From Vibrio maritimus (GTDB lineage: Bacteria > Pseudomonadota > Gammaproteobacteria > Enterobacterales > Vibrionaceae), in assembly GCA_000755425.1 (NCBI GenBank), contig BBMT01000007.1, positions 186,001 through 250,000 of the forward strand: a stretch of DNA of 64,000 nt. Direction: 5' to 3'. Position numbers and translations under genes: made by a program. The notes beneath the pieces were generated by a model that saw only the letters and a program-made list of their open reading frames with translations, had not been told where the DNA came from and did not search any database. Numbering within the stretch: the first letter of the stretch is position 1; every line of letters begins with the position of its first letter. This document shows, piece by piece, positions 17,282-27,699 of the stretch.

Positions 17282-18045
17282 AGTGGGATCTCCTGTCCGT
17301 CATGAAGAAGTTGAAAGCTGTCAGAAAAACACTGCGGGTGTTGCTTAGCCCAAAGTAAAACGTTGTGACCTAAATGCATTAGACCAATGCGCTCACACTG
17401 GCATTGCTCAGCGATGCTCTGTACTTGGTATATGTCGTTGTGGTTATTGCTAAGCCTTGTATGCTCGCATTCAATAGGGGGAAAGCTACAATCGGTGACA
17501 ATCCAGTTTACAGAGCGTTGTTTAAGCCACGCTGTCGTCGTATCAGGCAGTCCATTGGTATCGGTCAAATAAGCGATGCAGCGACCATTAAGCTCAAAGG
17601 CATAGCCCATACAACGCCTAGAGTGATTGAGGGGGAGTGGCGTGATGGTGATGTCTTGCCACATAAAAGATTGAAACGGTTGTGAGCGTTGCGAGAAATC
17701 CAATATACCGGGGTGTTTGTACAAATCATCACACCCTTGCTCATCTTCAGGCGCATGCACTGGAATACGTGCACCCTTACCCCAGCGAAGATCAAACAAA
17801 CTGTGCACGTGGTCCATATGGAAATGTGTTAACAGAATTTTATCGATCGATCCGGATGGAAAGCGATCTAGAAGATCGGGGGCATTGGCATCGAGCAGAA
17901 GCCTACGTCCATTGTGTTCAACATAGGCTGAGCTTTTCTCACGTCTTAGTGTTCTATCTTGCCTTGCTTCGGCACATATTTCGCAGTCGCAGCCCCAAAC
18001 AGGCACCATGGCGCTGTTCCCCGTACCCAACATGACAAGTTTCAT
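17278..18045 (-). CDS. phnP: phosphoribosyl 1,2-cyclic phosphate phosphodiesterase PhnP
   Basis: 255 residues from the ATG at 18045 (RBS GAAGGGAAG); a GTG one codon earlier is also in frame. Metallo-beta-lactamase fold: the metal motif THFHMDH at about residues 75-81, a structural zinc site CDCEIC near the N-terminus, and LMHLGHN near the C-terminus. PhnP opens the cyclic phosphate left by C-P lyase, giving ribose 1,5-bisphosphate for PhnN. It overlaps phnN by one base (TGATG) and the transferase gene by four. Confidence 0.92.
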   Translation of the reverse strand: MKLVMLGTGNSAMVPVWGCDCEICAEARQDRTLRREKSSAYVEHNGRRLLLDANAPDLLDRFPSGSIDKILLTHFHMDHVHSLFDLRWGKGARIPVHAPEDEQGCDDLYKHPGILDFSQRSQPFQSFMWQDITITPLPLNHSRRCMGYAFELNGRCIAYLTDTNGLPDTTTAWLKQRSVNWIVTDCSFPPIECEHTRLSNNHNDIYQVQSIAEQCQCERIGLMHLGHNVLLWAKQHPQCFSDSFQLLHDGQEIPL

Positions 18046-18682
18046 CACGACTTCCCTTCAAGCTGAGAACGAATGTGGCGGAACTGCCTAGCGCTCGATT
18101 GCACGTCGCCGCTGTTATCAATAGGGTAAAAACCGTCTTGTTCCGATAAGGCAAATTGCTGGCGCGCTGTAACCTGAGTTCAATCTCTTCACTGGACTCA
18201 CGGCCTCGGTTTTGCAATCGAGTTCGCAGTACGTCTAACTCGACATTGACCACAATCGGAACCAGATCAGAGCCAAAACATTGCTGCGCTTGAGACAATT
18301 CCGCACGAGAGCCATTCAGCAAAACAGAAAAGCCTTTGTCGAGCCACGTCTTCACTTCTAGCCCCACGCCGTAGCAGAGACCATGGGCTTGCCAACTCAT
18401 GGCAAATAGCCCTTTCTGTTGTCTTGATAAATACTCCTGCTCACTTACCGCAACATGGTTTTCACCACCGGCACCGAAGGGGCGCGTGATATAGCGATGA
18501 GCAACAATAATGTCTTCAGGATGATCGGCACGAATGGCATCAATTAGGGTATCTTTACCGGCGCCAGAAGGACCTATCACGTAGTAGAGTTTGCCTTTGC
18601 GCTTGGTAGACGCGTTGGCGTAGTTAACGGTAGGTGAAAAAGAAGCATCCGGGGATGCTTCCAATACGGTGTTAATAGTCAT
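18045..18682 (-). CDS. phnN: ribose 1,5-bisphosphate phosphokinase PhnN (frameshifted near 18160)
   Basis: The P-loop GPSGAGKDTL at about residues 37-46 and ITRPFGAGGENH are typical of PhnN, a guanylate-kinase-like enzyme making PRPP from ribose 1,5-bisphosphate. The uncorrected frame runs into phnP with nonsense sequence. Restoring one base in the short homopolymer run around 18158-18165 gives FALSEQDGFYPIDNSG and a stop that overlaps the phnP ATG by one base, about 212 residues. That tight junction supports the correction. Start ATG at 18682, 3 bp after the phnM stop. Confidence 0.87.
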
Positions 18683-18685
18683 CGG

Positions 18686-19818
18686 CTAAAACACCTTTTT
18701 ACCTTGTCGCCAAACACGAGCCACCAAAGGATGCCCATCTACTTGCTTCGCGAGCACGAGGTCAGCACGCTTCCCTTCCGCAATCACACCACGATCATCG
18801 AGGCTCAATGCTTGTGCCGGGTTCTTGGTGACCAACTGAACGGCTTGTGGAAGTGTTAAGGTGTTGCGCTCATCCCACGATAATTTGTAGATACCTTCGA
18901 GTAGACTCATTGGATAATAGTCTGACGATAGGATGTCTAATACTCCGTGAGAAGCTAATTCGTGCGCAGCGACATTACCGGAATGAGAGCCTCCGCGAAC
19001 CACATTGGGTGCTCCCATCAGCACTTTCAGTCCAAGTTCATGAGAGCGTTTCGCCGCCTCCACTGTCGTTGGGAACTCTGCTATCACCATGCTAGGTCTT
19101 TTGACTCTTGAACATGAGCCGTTGTCGCATCATCGTGGCTCGCCATAGGGATATTGTGTTCGCGACATTGACGACAGATTTCATTGCGGTTTTGCGTAGA
19201 CCAGCGCTCAGAGAGCTCTACTTGCTTCTTCTCAAACGCCGCCATTTCACTGTCTGTTAGGTTGTGTTTGCCCTGATAGTAAGTGCGATACTTTTCTACA
19301 TCCACAAACTGGCGCTGACCAGGTGCATGATCCATCAAAGAAACCAACTGGACTTCCGGTAAATCAACGTACTTCTCAAACATACCCACCGTGCTTTCAT
19401 GGGGCACTTCGCAGCGAAGGTGAAGTAGGTGTTCGGCACGCGTTAGATTACGTTTTTGGCTATCCACCACAGTGTTGATGAACAGATCCAAGTTGGTTTG
19501 ACGCTTCTCATCTCGAAAATCACCCAGCGCCACCGCATCTAGCACTGTGGTAATGCCTGAGCCAATCAACTGAGTATCATGCGCACTCATCGCCGAGAAA
19601 GGCGGCCAATCCACTTTCGGTCTCGGAGTGAAGTACTGTTCTAGGTTGTCAGTATGCAGCTCAATAAAGCCCGGCATGAGAAAGTCACCTTCTCCGTCAT
19701 AGGCGCCGGCTACCTGGCTTTGTGAATCTGACATGCTAACGATTTTGCCGTCACGGAGCTCTAACGAGCCTTTTACTACTTCGTTCTCAAGAACCAAATT
19801 TACATTGGTGATAATCAT
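18686..19818 (-). CDS. phnM: ribose 1-methylphosphonate 5-triphosphate diphosphatase PhnM (frameshifted near 19088)
   Basis: Amidohydrolase-fold enzyme that removes pyrophosphate from the 5-triphosphate intermediate. N-terminal part: DFLMPGFIELHTDNLE (metal HxD), VSLMDHAPGQRQ and MASHDDATTAHV; it stops at 19084. The other frame resumes with GMVIAEFPTTVEAAK and carries SSDYYPMSLL and the C-terminal RADLVLA. Adding one G at CTAGCATGG (19086-19094) gives 377 residues, the normal PhnM length. Start ATG at 19818, preceded by GGGAG, 14 bp after phnL. Confidence 0.9.
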
Positions 19819-19832
19819 GCTGCTTTCTCCCG

Positions 19833-20588
19833 TTATGCGCATGCTGAGATAGGGTTTGATTGAGTATTGCTTTGTTCTGAATGTTGAGAGGCATCGTTTT
19901 GTTTCTTCACGTCATACAAACGGTCAGCCACCTGATCTCGAGTCGCTTCATCGTGGAAAATCCCCACAATAGCCGCGCCGCGATCTTTCGCTTCTTGAAT
20001 CAGATTCACCACAACTGCACTGTTAGTCGCATCTAACGACGCCGTTGGTTCATCTAGCAGTAGAACGGGATAATCGACGATAAAACCTCGAGCAATATTC
20101 ACGCGCTGCTGCTCACCACCGGAAAAGGTGGCAGGCGCCAAGTTCCAAAGGTGTTCTGGTACATTCAGACGAGTCAGCAGTGTTTTCGCTTTTTGTTCAG
20201 CCTGAACGCGGCAGCCACCCATTTCCAACATCGGTTGCATCACCACTTCCAATGCGCTGATGCGAGGAATGACGCGCAAGAACTGACTGACCCAGCCGAT
20301 GGTATGCTTGCGGACATTGATGATTTCACGCGGCTGCGCCTTAGCAATATTGACCCAGCGCCCTTGGTGCTCGACTTCGATATCGCCTGTATCCACAAGG
20401 TAGTTGGCGTAAAGCGCTCGGAGCAAAGTGGATTTTCCTGAGCCGGAGCGGCCATTAAGTACCACACACTCGCCACTTGCGACGCTAAAATTGGCGTTGC
20501 TCAGCACATCTAAGGTAATGCCATTTTGGTTATGCAGAACAAAGGTTTTGCTCACATTGGAAACGATAATTTTTGTTTCTGTTGTCAT
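19833..20588 (-). CDS. phnL: C-P lyase system ATP-binding protein PhnL
   Basis: 251 residues, ABC-type ATPase. Walker [10 protein letters not shown] (about 46-54), ABC signature [14 protein letters not shown], Walker [12 protein letters not shown]. PhnL and PhnK are soluble ABC proteins that attach to the PhnGHIJ core rather than to a membrane permease. Intact frame; RBS AAGGAA. Confidence 0.94.
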   Translation of the reverse strand: MTTETKIIVSNVSKTFVLHNQNGITLDVLSNANFSVASGECVVLNGRSGSGKSTLLRALYANYLVDTGDIEVEHQGRWVNIAKAQPREIINVRKHTIGWVSQFLRVIPRISALEVVMQPMLEMGGCRVQAEQKAKTLLTRLNVPEHLWNLAPATFSGGEQQRVNIARGFIVDYPVLLLDEPTASLDATNSAVVVNLIQEAKDRGAAIVGIFHDEATRDQVADRLYDVKKQNDASQHSEQSNTQSNPISACA

Positions 20589-20612
20589 GATAGAAATTCC
20601 TTTATTCAGCCA

Positions 20613-21455
20613 TCAGTTCTGCAACACGGACGAAACCAGTAGTTGGGTGTAAGGGTGCTGTGGGTCATCAAGCACTTGGTCTGTCAGCCCAGTTTCCACT
20701 ACTTCACTGCGGCGCATCACCATGAGTCGATGAGCCAGTAAACGCGCCACGGCTAGGTCATGAGTGACGATAACCACCGCCAGTTCCAGCTCTGTGACAA
20801 GGCGGCGTAATAGGTCGAGGAGTTTTGCCTGTACCGATACGTCCAATCCGCCTGTTGGCTCATCCATAAAAATCAGTTTCGGATGAGTGACTAAGTTACG
20901 AGCAATCTGCAAGCGCTGCTGCATACCACCAGAGAACGTCGTTGGCATGTCATCAATTCGGTCTTGAGGAATTTCTACATCAGTGAGCCACTTGGTTGAT
21001 GCCGTTCGAATGTCGCCGTAATGGCGCTCGCCTACGGCCATTAAACGTTCACCAATATTACCGCCAGCAGACACGCGTCCGCGCAGTCCATCCATTGGAT
21101 GTTGGTGCACAACGCCCCATTCAGTGCGCAGTAATTGGCGACGCTGACTCTCTGCCATCAAATAGAGATCTTCAAGTTGAGTTACTTGGTCTTCTCCTCG
21201 ACCACGGATGTAAAGCACCTCACCGCTGTCTGGCGTTTGGCGACCCGACAGTGATTTTAGTAAGGTACTTTTGCCTGAACCGGACTCGCCCACGATCCCT
21301 AATACTTCGCCTGGGTACAAATCAAACGAGACATTGGTAAAGCCTTTTCCTGGGGCGTAAAGCTTGGTGAGGTTGCGAACCGATAATAGTGGTTGCTCAC
21401 TTACATTAAATGTCTTGGTATCAAATGTCGGCTGTTCTACTGCTAACGTACTCAT
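20613..21455 (-). CDS. phnK: C-P lyase system ATP-binding protein PhnK
   Basis: 280 residues. Walker [10 protein letters not shown], signature FSGGMQQRLQIARNL, Walker B LIFMDEPTGGLDVSVQ, and the PhnK-typical VVHQHPMDGLRGRVSAGGN. It carries a roughly 20-residue N-terminal extension (about positions 1-23) before the first strand. PhnK binds the PhnJ face of the core complex. Its ATG overlaps the phnJ stop by four bases (ATGA), implying coupled translation. Confidence 0.94.
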   Translation of the reverse strand: MSTLAVEQPTFDTKTFNVSEQPLLSVRNLTKLYAPGKGFTNVSFDLYPGEVLGIVGESGSGKSTLLKSLSGRQTPDSGEVLYIRGRGEDQVTQLEDLYLMAESQRRQLLRTEWGVVHQHPMDGLRGRVSAGGNIGERLMAVGERHYGDIRTASTKWLTDVEIPQDRIDDMPTTFSGGMQQRLQIARNLVTHPKLIFMDEPTGGLDVSVQAKLLDLLRRLVTELELAVVIVTHDLAVARLLAHRLMVMRRSEVVETGLTDQVLDDPQHPYTQLLVSSVLQN

Positions 21456-22348
21456 GCGTGACTCTCCGTTTCCTTAGCATGGATGGTGTGTTGTTCTACT
21501 TGCTGTGAGCAGTAATCCGTGTCCGAACAAACGAACATATGATTGCCTTTGTCATCCATTACCACCTCGTCTAGGAAGGTGTCCGTTGCGCCACAAATAG
21601 CACACGGTTCGTCCCACTGTTGGATTTCAAATGGATGATCTTCAAAGTCCAGACTCTGCACTTTGGTATATGGCGGAATGGCATAGATCCGTTTTTCACG
21701 ACCCGCACCGAACAGCTGAAGCGCAGCCATATTGTCCATTTTCGGGTTATCAAACTTAGGAATGGGTGAAGGATCCATGATGTAACGGTCGTTGACGCAA
21801 ACTGGATACGCGTAAGATGTCGCAATATGACCAAATCGTGCGATGTCTTCGTACAGTTTGACGTGCATGATTCCGTACTCTTCCAGCGCGTGCATTTTGC
21901 GCGTTTCTGTTTCTCTCGGTTCGATAAAGCGCAGTGGCTCTGGAATTGGCACTTGGTATACCAAGATCTGGTCTTTATCGAGGGTGATTTCTGGAATGCG
22001 GTGACGCGTTTGAATGATTGAAGCGTCTACCGTTCTCTCGGTGGTTTTCGCGCTTGCCACTGACTTGAAAACTCTCGAATGGAACTGCATTCGTTGTATC
22101 GTCGGCACCTTGGTCAATCACTTTTAGCGTGTCGGCTTGACCGATGATCGCTGCGGTGATCTGAACGCCGCCGGTTCCCAGCCATAGGGCATTGGCATCT
22201 CACGACCACCAAACGGCACTTGATAGCCAGGAATGGCAACGGCTTTGAGCAGAGCGCGACGAATCATTCGTTTGGTCTGTTCATCAAGGTAACCGTAGTT
22301 GTAGCCGGTCACACCTTGCGCCTGAGTATGGGTTGGTACTTGGCTCAT
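21452..22348 (-). CDS. phnJ: carbon-phosphorus lyase PhnJ (frameshifted at two regions)
   Basis: Radical-SAM enzyme that breaks the C-P bond. The N-terminal part to 22124 matches PhnJ exactly through REMPMPYGW; the C-terminal part contains IPEPLRFIEPRETETRKM and YEDIARFGHIATSYAYP. The cluster-binding cysteines CAIC and C-X5-C (VCSDTDYCSQ) are intact with the usual PhnJ spacing. Three single-base restorations, all in homopolymer runs (TGGGAACC near 22176, then GTTCC and GTTTTC near 22075-22090), reconnect WGTGGVQITAAIIG, DQGADDTTNAVS and the rest. The result is about 299 residues, and a destroyed gene is therefore unlikely. Start overlaps the phnI stop (ATGA). Confidence 0.9.
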
Positions 22349-23451
22349 GACTGGCTCTCCTGATTTTGTTCGCTGTGCGATTGAATGAATTCATCGTGCT
22401 CTTTGTGCATCTTACGAAGCAGCTCGAGCTCTGCTTGGAAGTCCACGTAGTGAGGCAGCTTCAAGTGCGAGACAAAGCCCGCCGCTTCTACGTTATCCGA
22501 ATGCGACAACACAAATTCTTCGTCCTGAGCTGGACCATCAACGGCTTCGTCATATTCTGCCGCCTGCAATGAACGATCAACCAACGCCATCGACATTGCT
22601 TTGCGCTCGGTCGAGCCAAACGTCAAACCATAGCCGCGAGTCAGTTTGGCTTTTTCTGTCTTGCTACCCACAAAACCATTCACCATCTGGCACTCGGTTA
22701 GCTCAACCTCACCAATATCAATGGCAAAACCAAGTTCCTCTGGCACCAAGCTTAAATCGCAGAAACCGATGCGGATTTCACCTGCAAAAGGGTGGTTTCG
22801 ACCATAACCGCGCTGCGTTGAATAGCCGAGCGCTAGCAAAAAACCTTCATCGCCGCGAACTAAGTTTTGCAGTCGTGCACTGCGATCACACGGATAGTTC
22901 ACCGGGTGCATGGTGATATCTTCTGGCGTTTGTTGGTTGTCTTCTTCAGTCGTCATCAAGTCGAGATTTTCAAGAATGCTCATCACTTGGGGACAAGTTT
23001 CCATTGCTTGAACATCTGATGTGTCTAGTTGAGGCGCTTCACCTTCAGCAATCAAACTAAAGTCCAGCAGACGGTGGGTATAGTCATACGTTGGGCCCAA
23101 CACTTGTCCGCCAGGTAGGTCTTTGTAGGTGGCGGAGATGCGGCGCTCAATACGCATTTCACTGGTGTTTACGGCCTGAGAAACCGAAAGACGCGGCAAC
23201 GTGGTGCGATAAGCACGCAGTAAGAAGATCGCTTCGACTAGATCGCCGTTCGCTTGCTTTACAGCCAGTGCAGCCAACTCACGGTCATAAATGCCACCTT
23301 CTGTCATCACGCGATCAACGCTTCCAGAGAGCTGCTCGCTAATTTGTGCCACCGTCAGTTCCGCTAGTTCGGTATTGCCACGACGTTTTTTAGCCTGCAG
23401 CTGATGGGCGTTGTTTATGGCTTTCTCACCACCTTTTACTGCTACATACAT
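22345..23451 (-). CDS. phnI: C-P lyase core protein PhnI
   Basis: 368 residues, intact. PhnI attaches the phosphonate to the ribose of ATP by displacing adenine. Typical segments: MYVAVKGGEKAI, GSVDRVMTEGGIYD, GYSTQRGYGRNHPFAGE, ECQMVNGFVGSK, FVSHLKLPHYVDFQAEL. Part of the PhnGHIJ complex. Starts 10 bp inside the corrected phnH end. Confidence 0.95.
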   Translation of the reverse strand: MYVAVKGGEKAINNAHQLQAKKRRGNTELAELTVAQISEQLSGSVDRVMTEGGIYDRELAALAVKQANGDLVEAIFLLRAYRTTLPRLSVSQAVNTSEMRIERRISATYKDLPGGQVLGPTYDYTHRLLDFSLIAEGEAPQLDTSDVQAMETCPQVMSILENLDLMTTEEDNQQTPEDITMHPVNYPCDRSARLQNLVRGDEGFLLALGYSTQRGYGRNHPFAGEIRIGFCDLSLVPEELGFAIDIGEVELTECQMVNGFVGSKTEKAKLTRGYGLTFGSTERKAMSMALVDRSLQAAEYDEAVDGPAQDEEFVLSHSDNVEAAGFVSHLKLPHYVDFQAELELLRKMHKEHDEFIQSHSEQNQESQS

Positions 23452-24082
23452 GAGTTCACCTCAACAAATGTGGTTCGTGGTAGGCAGGCAATGATCTCGT
23501 CGCAGACTAAGATCAAATCGATACCAAGTGGAAAGGCAAAGTGCTCCTGGCGTCCTTGTAAGAAATGCTGAAACTCTTGTGAGACGGCGCCAATGTTCAA
23601 CATCGATTGTGATTCGATCCCAGGCCTGATAGCGTAAGTGTGGTGACATCGTTCGAGAGATTCTCGGCACAGCTATTACCTAAGCTGCTTAGCTCAACAA
23701 TGACCGTAGTAGACTTATCTGGGTACTCTTCACAGCCAAGGCTAAATGTTGCCTTGTTCCAATCAAAGTCAGCCAAATCTTGCTCAGCAATCACAGCAAA
23801 GCTGGCACTGTTTTGTGTCTCGGTAACTGGGCTGCTACAGTGAAAGCGGATATTTTCACGAATAGCAGCGTCTTTTAAGTGTGACTCTGACAGCCATATC
23901 GGCGTGGCATTGTCGCTTAAGCTCAACAAGGTTTGTGTCGCCGCTTTATGCATCGCGCCAAAACCTTTGCTCAAATCTAGAGTGACGATTTCACCCGGTT
24001 CAGACATTGCCTTAAGCAGCAATCGAAAGCACTGCTGGCTGTCATGGACTGCATCTTTAAATGCAGTAGTAATTGTGGTCAT
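23442..24082 (-). CDS. phnH: C-P lyase core protein PhnH (frameshifted near 23622)
   Basis: PLP-transferase-like structural subunit of the C-P lyase core. The first frame ends at 23597 after TLTLSGLGSN; the second carries SQSMLNIGAVSQEFQHFL and HFAFPLGIDLILVCDE. Restoring a third C in GGCCTGGG joins them as SGPGIESQSML and gives 213 residues ending 10 bp inside phnI. The reading frames of two genes therefore agree only after the correction. Confidence 0.9.
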
Positions 24083-24137
24083 TATCTCTGCCTTACTTGG
24101 TTAATTCGTTAAACCAACTTTGTTCATGTTCCTTGAA

Positions 24138-24583
24138 TTAATCTTCGCCGCGTACCATGGTGAAAAAATCCACCTTACTGGTCGCCACTTCTTTTGCTCT
24201 CAGTTGCTGCTGTTCTTGTTTCATTGCAGCTAAGGGTTCAATGACCATGCGCATTAACTGTTCATGGTGTGATTGGGTTTGCAGCAGGCCATCAATGACC
24301 GCTGCGAGCTCTGCCTGGGCTTTATTGCGACCGCGCAGGTAGCTGTAGCCCATCTCCCCACTGTCTAATTTGACGACAGCGCGAGTGATCGTGCATCGCC
24401 CATATTGAACTCACGACCGCTTCCCCCCATTCGAGCGCGAACCTGTGCTAACCCGATCTCTGGTTGACGTACCATTTGATAGCTCGCTTCAATCTTGGTT
24501 GAGTGCCACAGTTGCTCTAAGTCGCTCTGCTGACTTTGTGCCAATGTTGACATCCAGCTTGCTCTCTCGCTGACAGCTGTCAT
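24138..24583 (-). CDS. phnG: C-P lyase core protein PhnG (frameshifted near 24398)
   Basis: Small subunit of the PhnGHIJ core. N-terminal fragment RASWMSTLAQ, PEIGLAQVRARMGGSGREFNMGD; C-terminal fragment MGYSYLRGRNKAQAELAAVIDGL. One added C at GATGCACG restores GDATITRAVVKLDSGEMGYSY and a 148-residue protein. Its ATG directly follows the phnF TAA stop. Confidence 0.9.
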
Positions 24584-25279
24584 TTAATGCTCCATTACTA
24601 TTTCAGTGGTGTCGGAACGGCTATTGGAGGTCGAAAACTCGGCCACCACGTTGGTTCCCTTGATAACGTTCTTGGTTTTAACTCTTAGAATTGGTGTGCT
24701 TGATGTAATTTGCAGCAATCGGCATTCTTCACCTGTTGGTGTTTTCGCGCCCACACGGGTTTCTTTGCGCTCAAGCTCTATATCTAGTCCGCGTTTAATG
24801 AATTCGTGCAGTGAACCACTCTGGTAGTTCTTTAAAATGCTCCACCACTCAATATTGGCTATGTAGTGATCAATGATGGTACGAGGGCACTCTTCGGTTT
24901 TTCGCAGTGTACGGATATGGATGATCTTGCTGCCCTCAGGGACACCAAGGTGGGTTGCGATGTCTATTGGTGCGACAAACACCCGATGTTGAATCACCTC
25001 GCAGCGCGGTCTTGCGCCTTGTTCAATTAGATTCTTGGTAAAGTGCGCGCCCGAATGTACGTGATACTCATTGGGCTGCCTTATCACCATATTGCCTTTG
25101 CCTTGATGGCGCTGAACCATGCCTGTATTTACCAGCTCATCAATCGCGCGGCGAAGCGTGTGGCGATTCACATCAAAGCGCTGTGCAAGCTTGCCTTCCG
25201 CGGGAAGGTATTCGCCGGGAACGTAACGTTCACGAACTTCCTGCTCAAGTACCGAAGCAATATCTAAGTAGACTGGCAT
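24584..25279 (-). CDS. phnF: GntR/HutC-family regulator PhnF
   Basis: 231 residues from the ATG at 25279, preceded by a perfect AGGAGG. N-terminal winged helix RYVPGEYLPAEGKLAQRFDVNRHTLRRAI, then a UTRA ligand-binding domain (about residues 85-225, with TIIDHYIAN and TPILRVKTKN). First gene of the phnF-to-transferase unit. PhnF proteins are thought to repress phosphonate or phosphate uptake genes; a TCTAGA palindrome at 25305-25310, close to the start, could be part of its operator. Confidence 0.88.
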   Translation of the reverse strand: MPVYLDIASVLEQEVRERYVPGEYLPAEGKLAQRFDVNRHTLRRAIDELVNTGMVQRHQGKGNMVIRQPNEYHVHSGAHFTKNLIEQGARPRCEVIQHRVFVAPIDIATHLGVPEGSKIIHIRTLRKTEECPRTIIDHYIANIEWWSILKNYQSGSLHEFIKRGLDIELERKETRVGAKTPTGEECRLLQITSSTPILRVKTKNVIKGTNVVAEFSTSNSRSDTTEIVMEH

Positions 25280-25743
25280 GTTGGCCTCCTTCGCGAGTAA
25301 GTTATCTAGACATGTGCTAACCCAAAAAACAGCAAGTCCATTGCTGCTGTTCACATGTGTATGTTTCTCTGATAACGCTACTCTGAAGGGACAAGATGAA
25401 AGTTACGTGTCGATTTTTTTGCAAAACTGCAACAATTCGACGTTGTCGAGAACTTGTTGGTTTGAGCTTAACGGTTTGAATTAACTGAGATTAGAACGGC
25501 TTTCTGCTCGCTGAGTGCAGACATATATATATCTAGGATTCACATTAACTTGATATGCGATGACAGGATTTTGAATGTCCTAGCCCTACACAAGTAAAGA
25601 GGGCTGTTTTAGTTATCCCTCTATGTGTGAAAGTGTGGCCTGTCGAGAAACCCGCATAACGTTCAAGAAGCTTAATTTTGCTCGTTAATAGATTGAGTGA
25701 AACGGTGGTATTAACACCTTTCTTTCTAATGGTGCATGTTGTT

Positions 25744-25772
25744 TGTTCATAAAGTAGTCATAAAACTATCCC
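25744..25772 (+). promoter_or_regulatory. Pho box with three tandem half-sites, upstream of phnC
   Basis: Three 7-bp elements spaced 11 bp apart: TGTTCAT, TAGTCAT and CTATCCC, separated by AAAG and AAAA. The central pair matches 14 of 18 positions of CTGTCATAAAACTGTCAC. This is the tandem geometry of PhoB binding sites and lies about 65 bp before phnC. The rest of the 25280-25836 intergenic region shows an AT-rich tract (25521-25532) but no other clear signal. Confidence 0.65.
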
Positions 25773-25836
25773 GAATTCGTCAAAATCCCACGCTCTAATG
25801 TTCAATCAATAACTACTATTGACTGGAATAATATTT

Positions 25837-26676
25837 ATGGCCATGACCATGCCTGAACTGACAGTTGTATCGGATGCAGATGAGTTTGCAGCCCCGCAAT
25901 TGGGTAGAAAAGTTCTTGAAACTCGCGCTTTAACTAAGTCTTACCAAGAAGGAAAAGTGGTTCTCGATGGGATCAGCTTTGAGCTTCACGCTGGTGAATT
26001 TGTTGCTGTGGTAGGGCGTTCTGGAGCGGGTAAATCGACGTTACTGCATACGTTGAATGGCACCATACCTGCGACGAGTGGCGAAATTTTGAATGTGCAT
26101 AAAGATCTATCGACAGACAATGTACTGTCGATGTCGAGAAAAGAGATCCGCGAGTGGCGCACTCATTGCGGCATGATTTTTCAAGATTTCTGCTTAGTAC
26201 CTCGTTTGGATGTGATTTCCAATGTCTTACTTGGGCGTTTGAGCCATACATCGACGCTTAAATCGCTGCTTAAAATCTTTAGTGACCAAGATAAAGCTCA
26301 AGCTATCCAATTGCTTAAATGGCTCAACATGTTGCCTTACGCACTGCAACGAGCAGAAAACCTATCTGGTGGCCAACAACAGCGTGTCGCGATTTGCCGT
26401 GCAATGATGCAAAACCCAAAGATCCTTCTTGCTGACGAGCCTGTTGCCTCGTTAGACCCGAAAAATACCGTTCGTATTATGGAAGCGCTGCAAAAAGTCA
26501 GCCGTGATGGTGTGGCAGTAATGGTAAACCTTCACTCAATCGAACTGGTTCAGGAGTATTGCTCTCGAGTAGTTGGTCTTGCCAAAGGCAAGGTGATTTA
26601 CGACGGGCACCCTTCTGGCCTCAATGATGATGTTTTACATCGCCTCTATGGTGATGAGATCGACCAAATCAACTAA
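25837..26676 (+). CDS. phnC: phosphonate ABC transporter ATP-binding protein PhnC
   Basis: 279 residues from the ATG at 25837. Walker [10 protein letters not shown], signature [16 protein letters not shown], Walker [16 protein letters not shown], with PhnC-typical [24 protein letters not shown]. First gene of phnCDE1E2 and divergent from phnF. A Pho box lies just upstream, consistent with induction under phosphate starvation. Confidence 0.93.
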   Translation: MAMTMPELTVVSDADEFAAPQLGRKVLETRALTKSYQEGKVVLDGISFELHAGEFVAVVGRSGAGKSTLLHTLNGTIPATSGEILNVHKDLSTDNVLSMSRKEIREWRTHCGMIFQDFCLVPRLDVISNVLLGRLSHTSTLKSLLKIFSDQDKAQAIQLLKWLNMLPYALQRAENLSGGQQQRVAICRAMMQNPKILLADEPVASLDPKNTVRIMEALQKVSRDGVAVMVNLHSIELVQEYCSRVVGLAKGKVIYDGHPSGLNDDVLHRLYGDEIDQIN

Positions 26677-26713
26677 TCCAATCTGAAAACTGGACATAAA
26701 CCTTTAAGGACAA

Positions 26714-27639
26714 ATGATGAAAAAGCTTCTTTCTATTGGTATCGCCGTTGCGTCAACCATGACTTTTAACGTGAATGCAGCTGCGCCAAGTGAAATCAAC
26801 CTAGGTATCCTAGGTGGCCAGAATGCTGCGGCTCAAATCGGTGACAACCAGTGTGTGGCTGATTTCTTGAATGCTGAACTGGGTGTGAAGACCAACATTC
26901 GTAACTCCAGCGATTACAACGCCGTTATTCAAGGCTTGTTGGGTGAAAAAATCGACCTAGTTATCAATATGTCACCTAAGTCATACGCTGAGGTGTACTT
27001 AAATGACCCTAAAGCGGTGGATCTGGTTGGTATCACGGTCGATAACACTGACAACTCTCGCGGCTACCACTCCGTTATTTTGGTGAAAGAAGACAGCCTT
27101 ATCAGTCTATTGAAGATTTGAAAGGCAAGGTGTTCTCTTTCGCTGATCCTAACTCGACTTCAGGCTTTCTTATTCCAAACAACCAGTTGGAAAATACGCT
27201 GGGTGGAAATATGGATAATCAGTTTGATGGTTTCTTCAAATCGGTCAACTTCTCTGGTGGGCATGAGCAAGACATCGTTGGTGTTCTAAATGGTCAGTTT
27301 GATGCTGCGGTAACTTGGTCATCTATGGTGGGTGAAGCGGACAAAGGTTACAGCGCAGGGGCGTTGCTACGTTACATGGATCACGACGCCGACCTAATGA
27401 AGAAAATCCGCATTATTTGGGAATCGCCACTTATCGCTAACGGCCCGACGATTGTAAGTAACCGTCTAGACCCTGATTTCAAAGACAAGCTTGTTACTGC
27501 TGTGAAGAAGCTAGATCGTGAAGACAATGCTTGCTTTAGCAAGGCTGCAGGCGGTTCTCTTCACCTTGAAGACACAAGTGTTGCTGAATATCAGTCAATT
27601 ATCGATTTGGTACAAGCAACGAAATTCGCTCAGCGTTAA
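26714..27639 (+). CDS. phnD: phosphonate ABC transporter substrate-binding protein PhnD (frameshifted near 27097)
   Basis: Periplasmic receptor with a signal peptide ending in NAAA (ATG at 26717 or 26714). The N-terminal fragment carries INLGILGGQNAA, DLVINMSPKSYAEVY and GYHSVILVKEDS. The C-terminal fragment carries DLKGKVFSFADPNSTSGFLIP and DAAVTWSSM, both hallmark PhnD segments. Restoring a third C (AGCCTTATC) joins them as KEDSPYQSIEDLKGK and gives about 308 residues. It binds the phosphonate and presents it to PhnE. Confidence 0.9.
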
Positions 27640-27654
27640 TCCCTTCCCAATACA

Positions 27655-27678
27655 AAGCTGGTAGGTGTCTACCAGCTT
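27655..27678 (+). other. intercistronic hairpin between phnD and phnE1
   Basis: Perfect 10-bp stem AAGCTGGTAG / CTACCAGCTT with a GTGT loop, without a T run. Likely to protect the phnCD part of the message or reduce read-through into the permease genes. Confidence 0.6.
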
Positions 27679-27699
27679 CTTACTTCTACGGTCAATTTC

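Noticed and set aside
25521..25540. ACATATATATATCTAGG as a PhnF operator
   Set aside because: The tract is a simple AT repeat without clear symmetry; only the TCTAGA near 25305 was mentioned, and cautiously.
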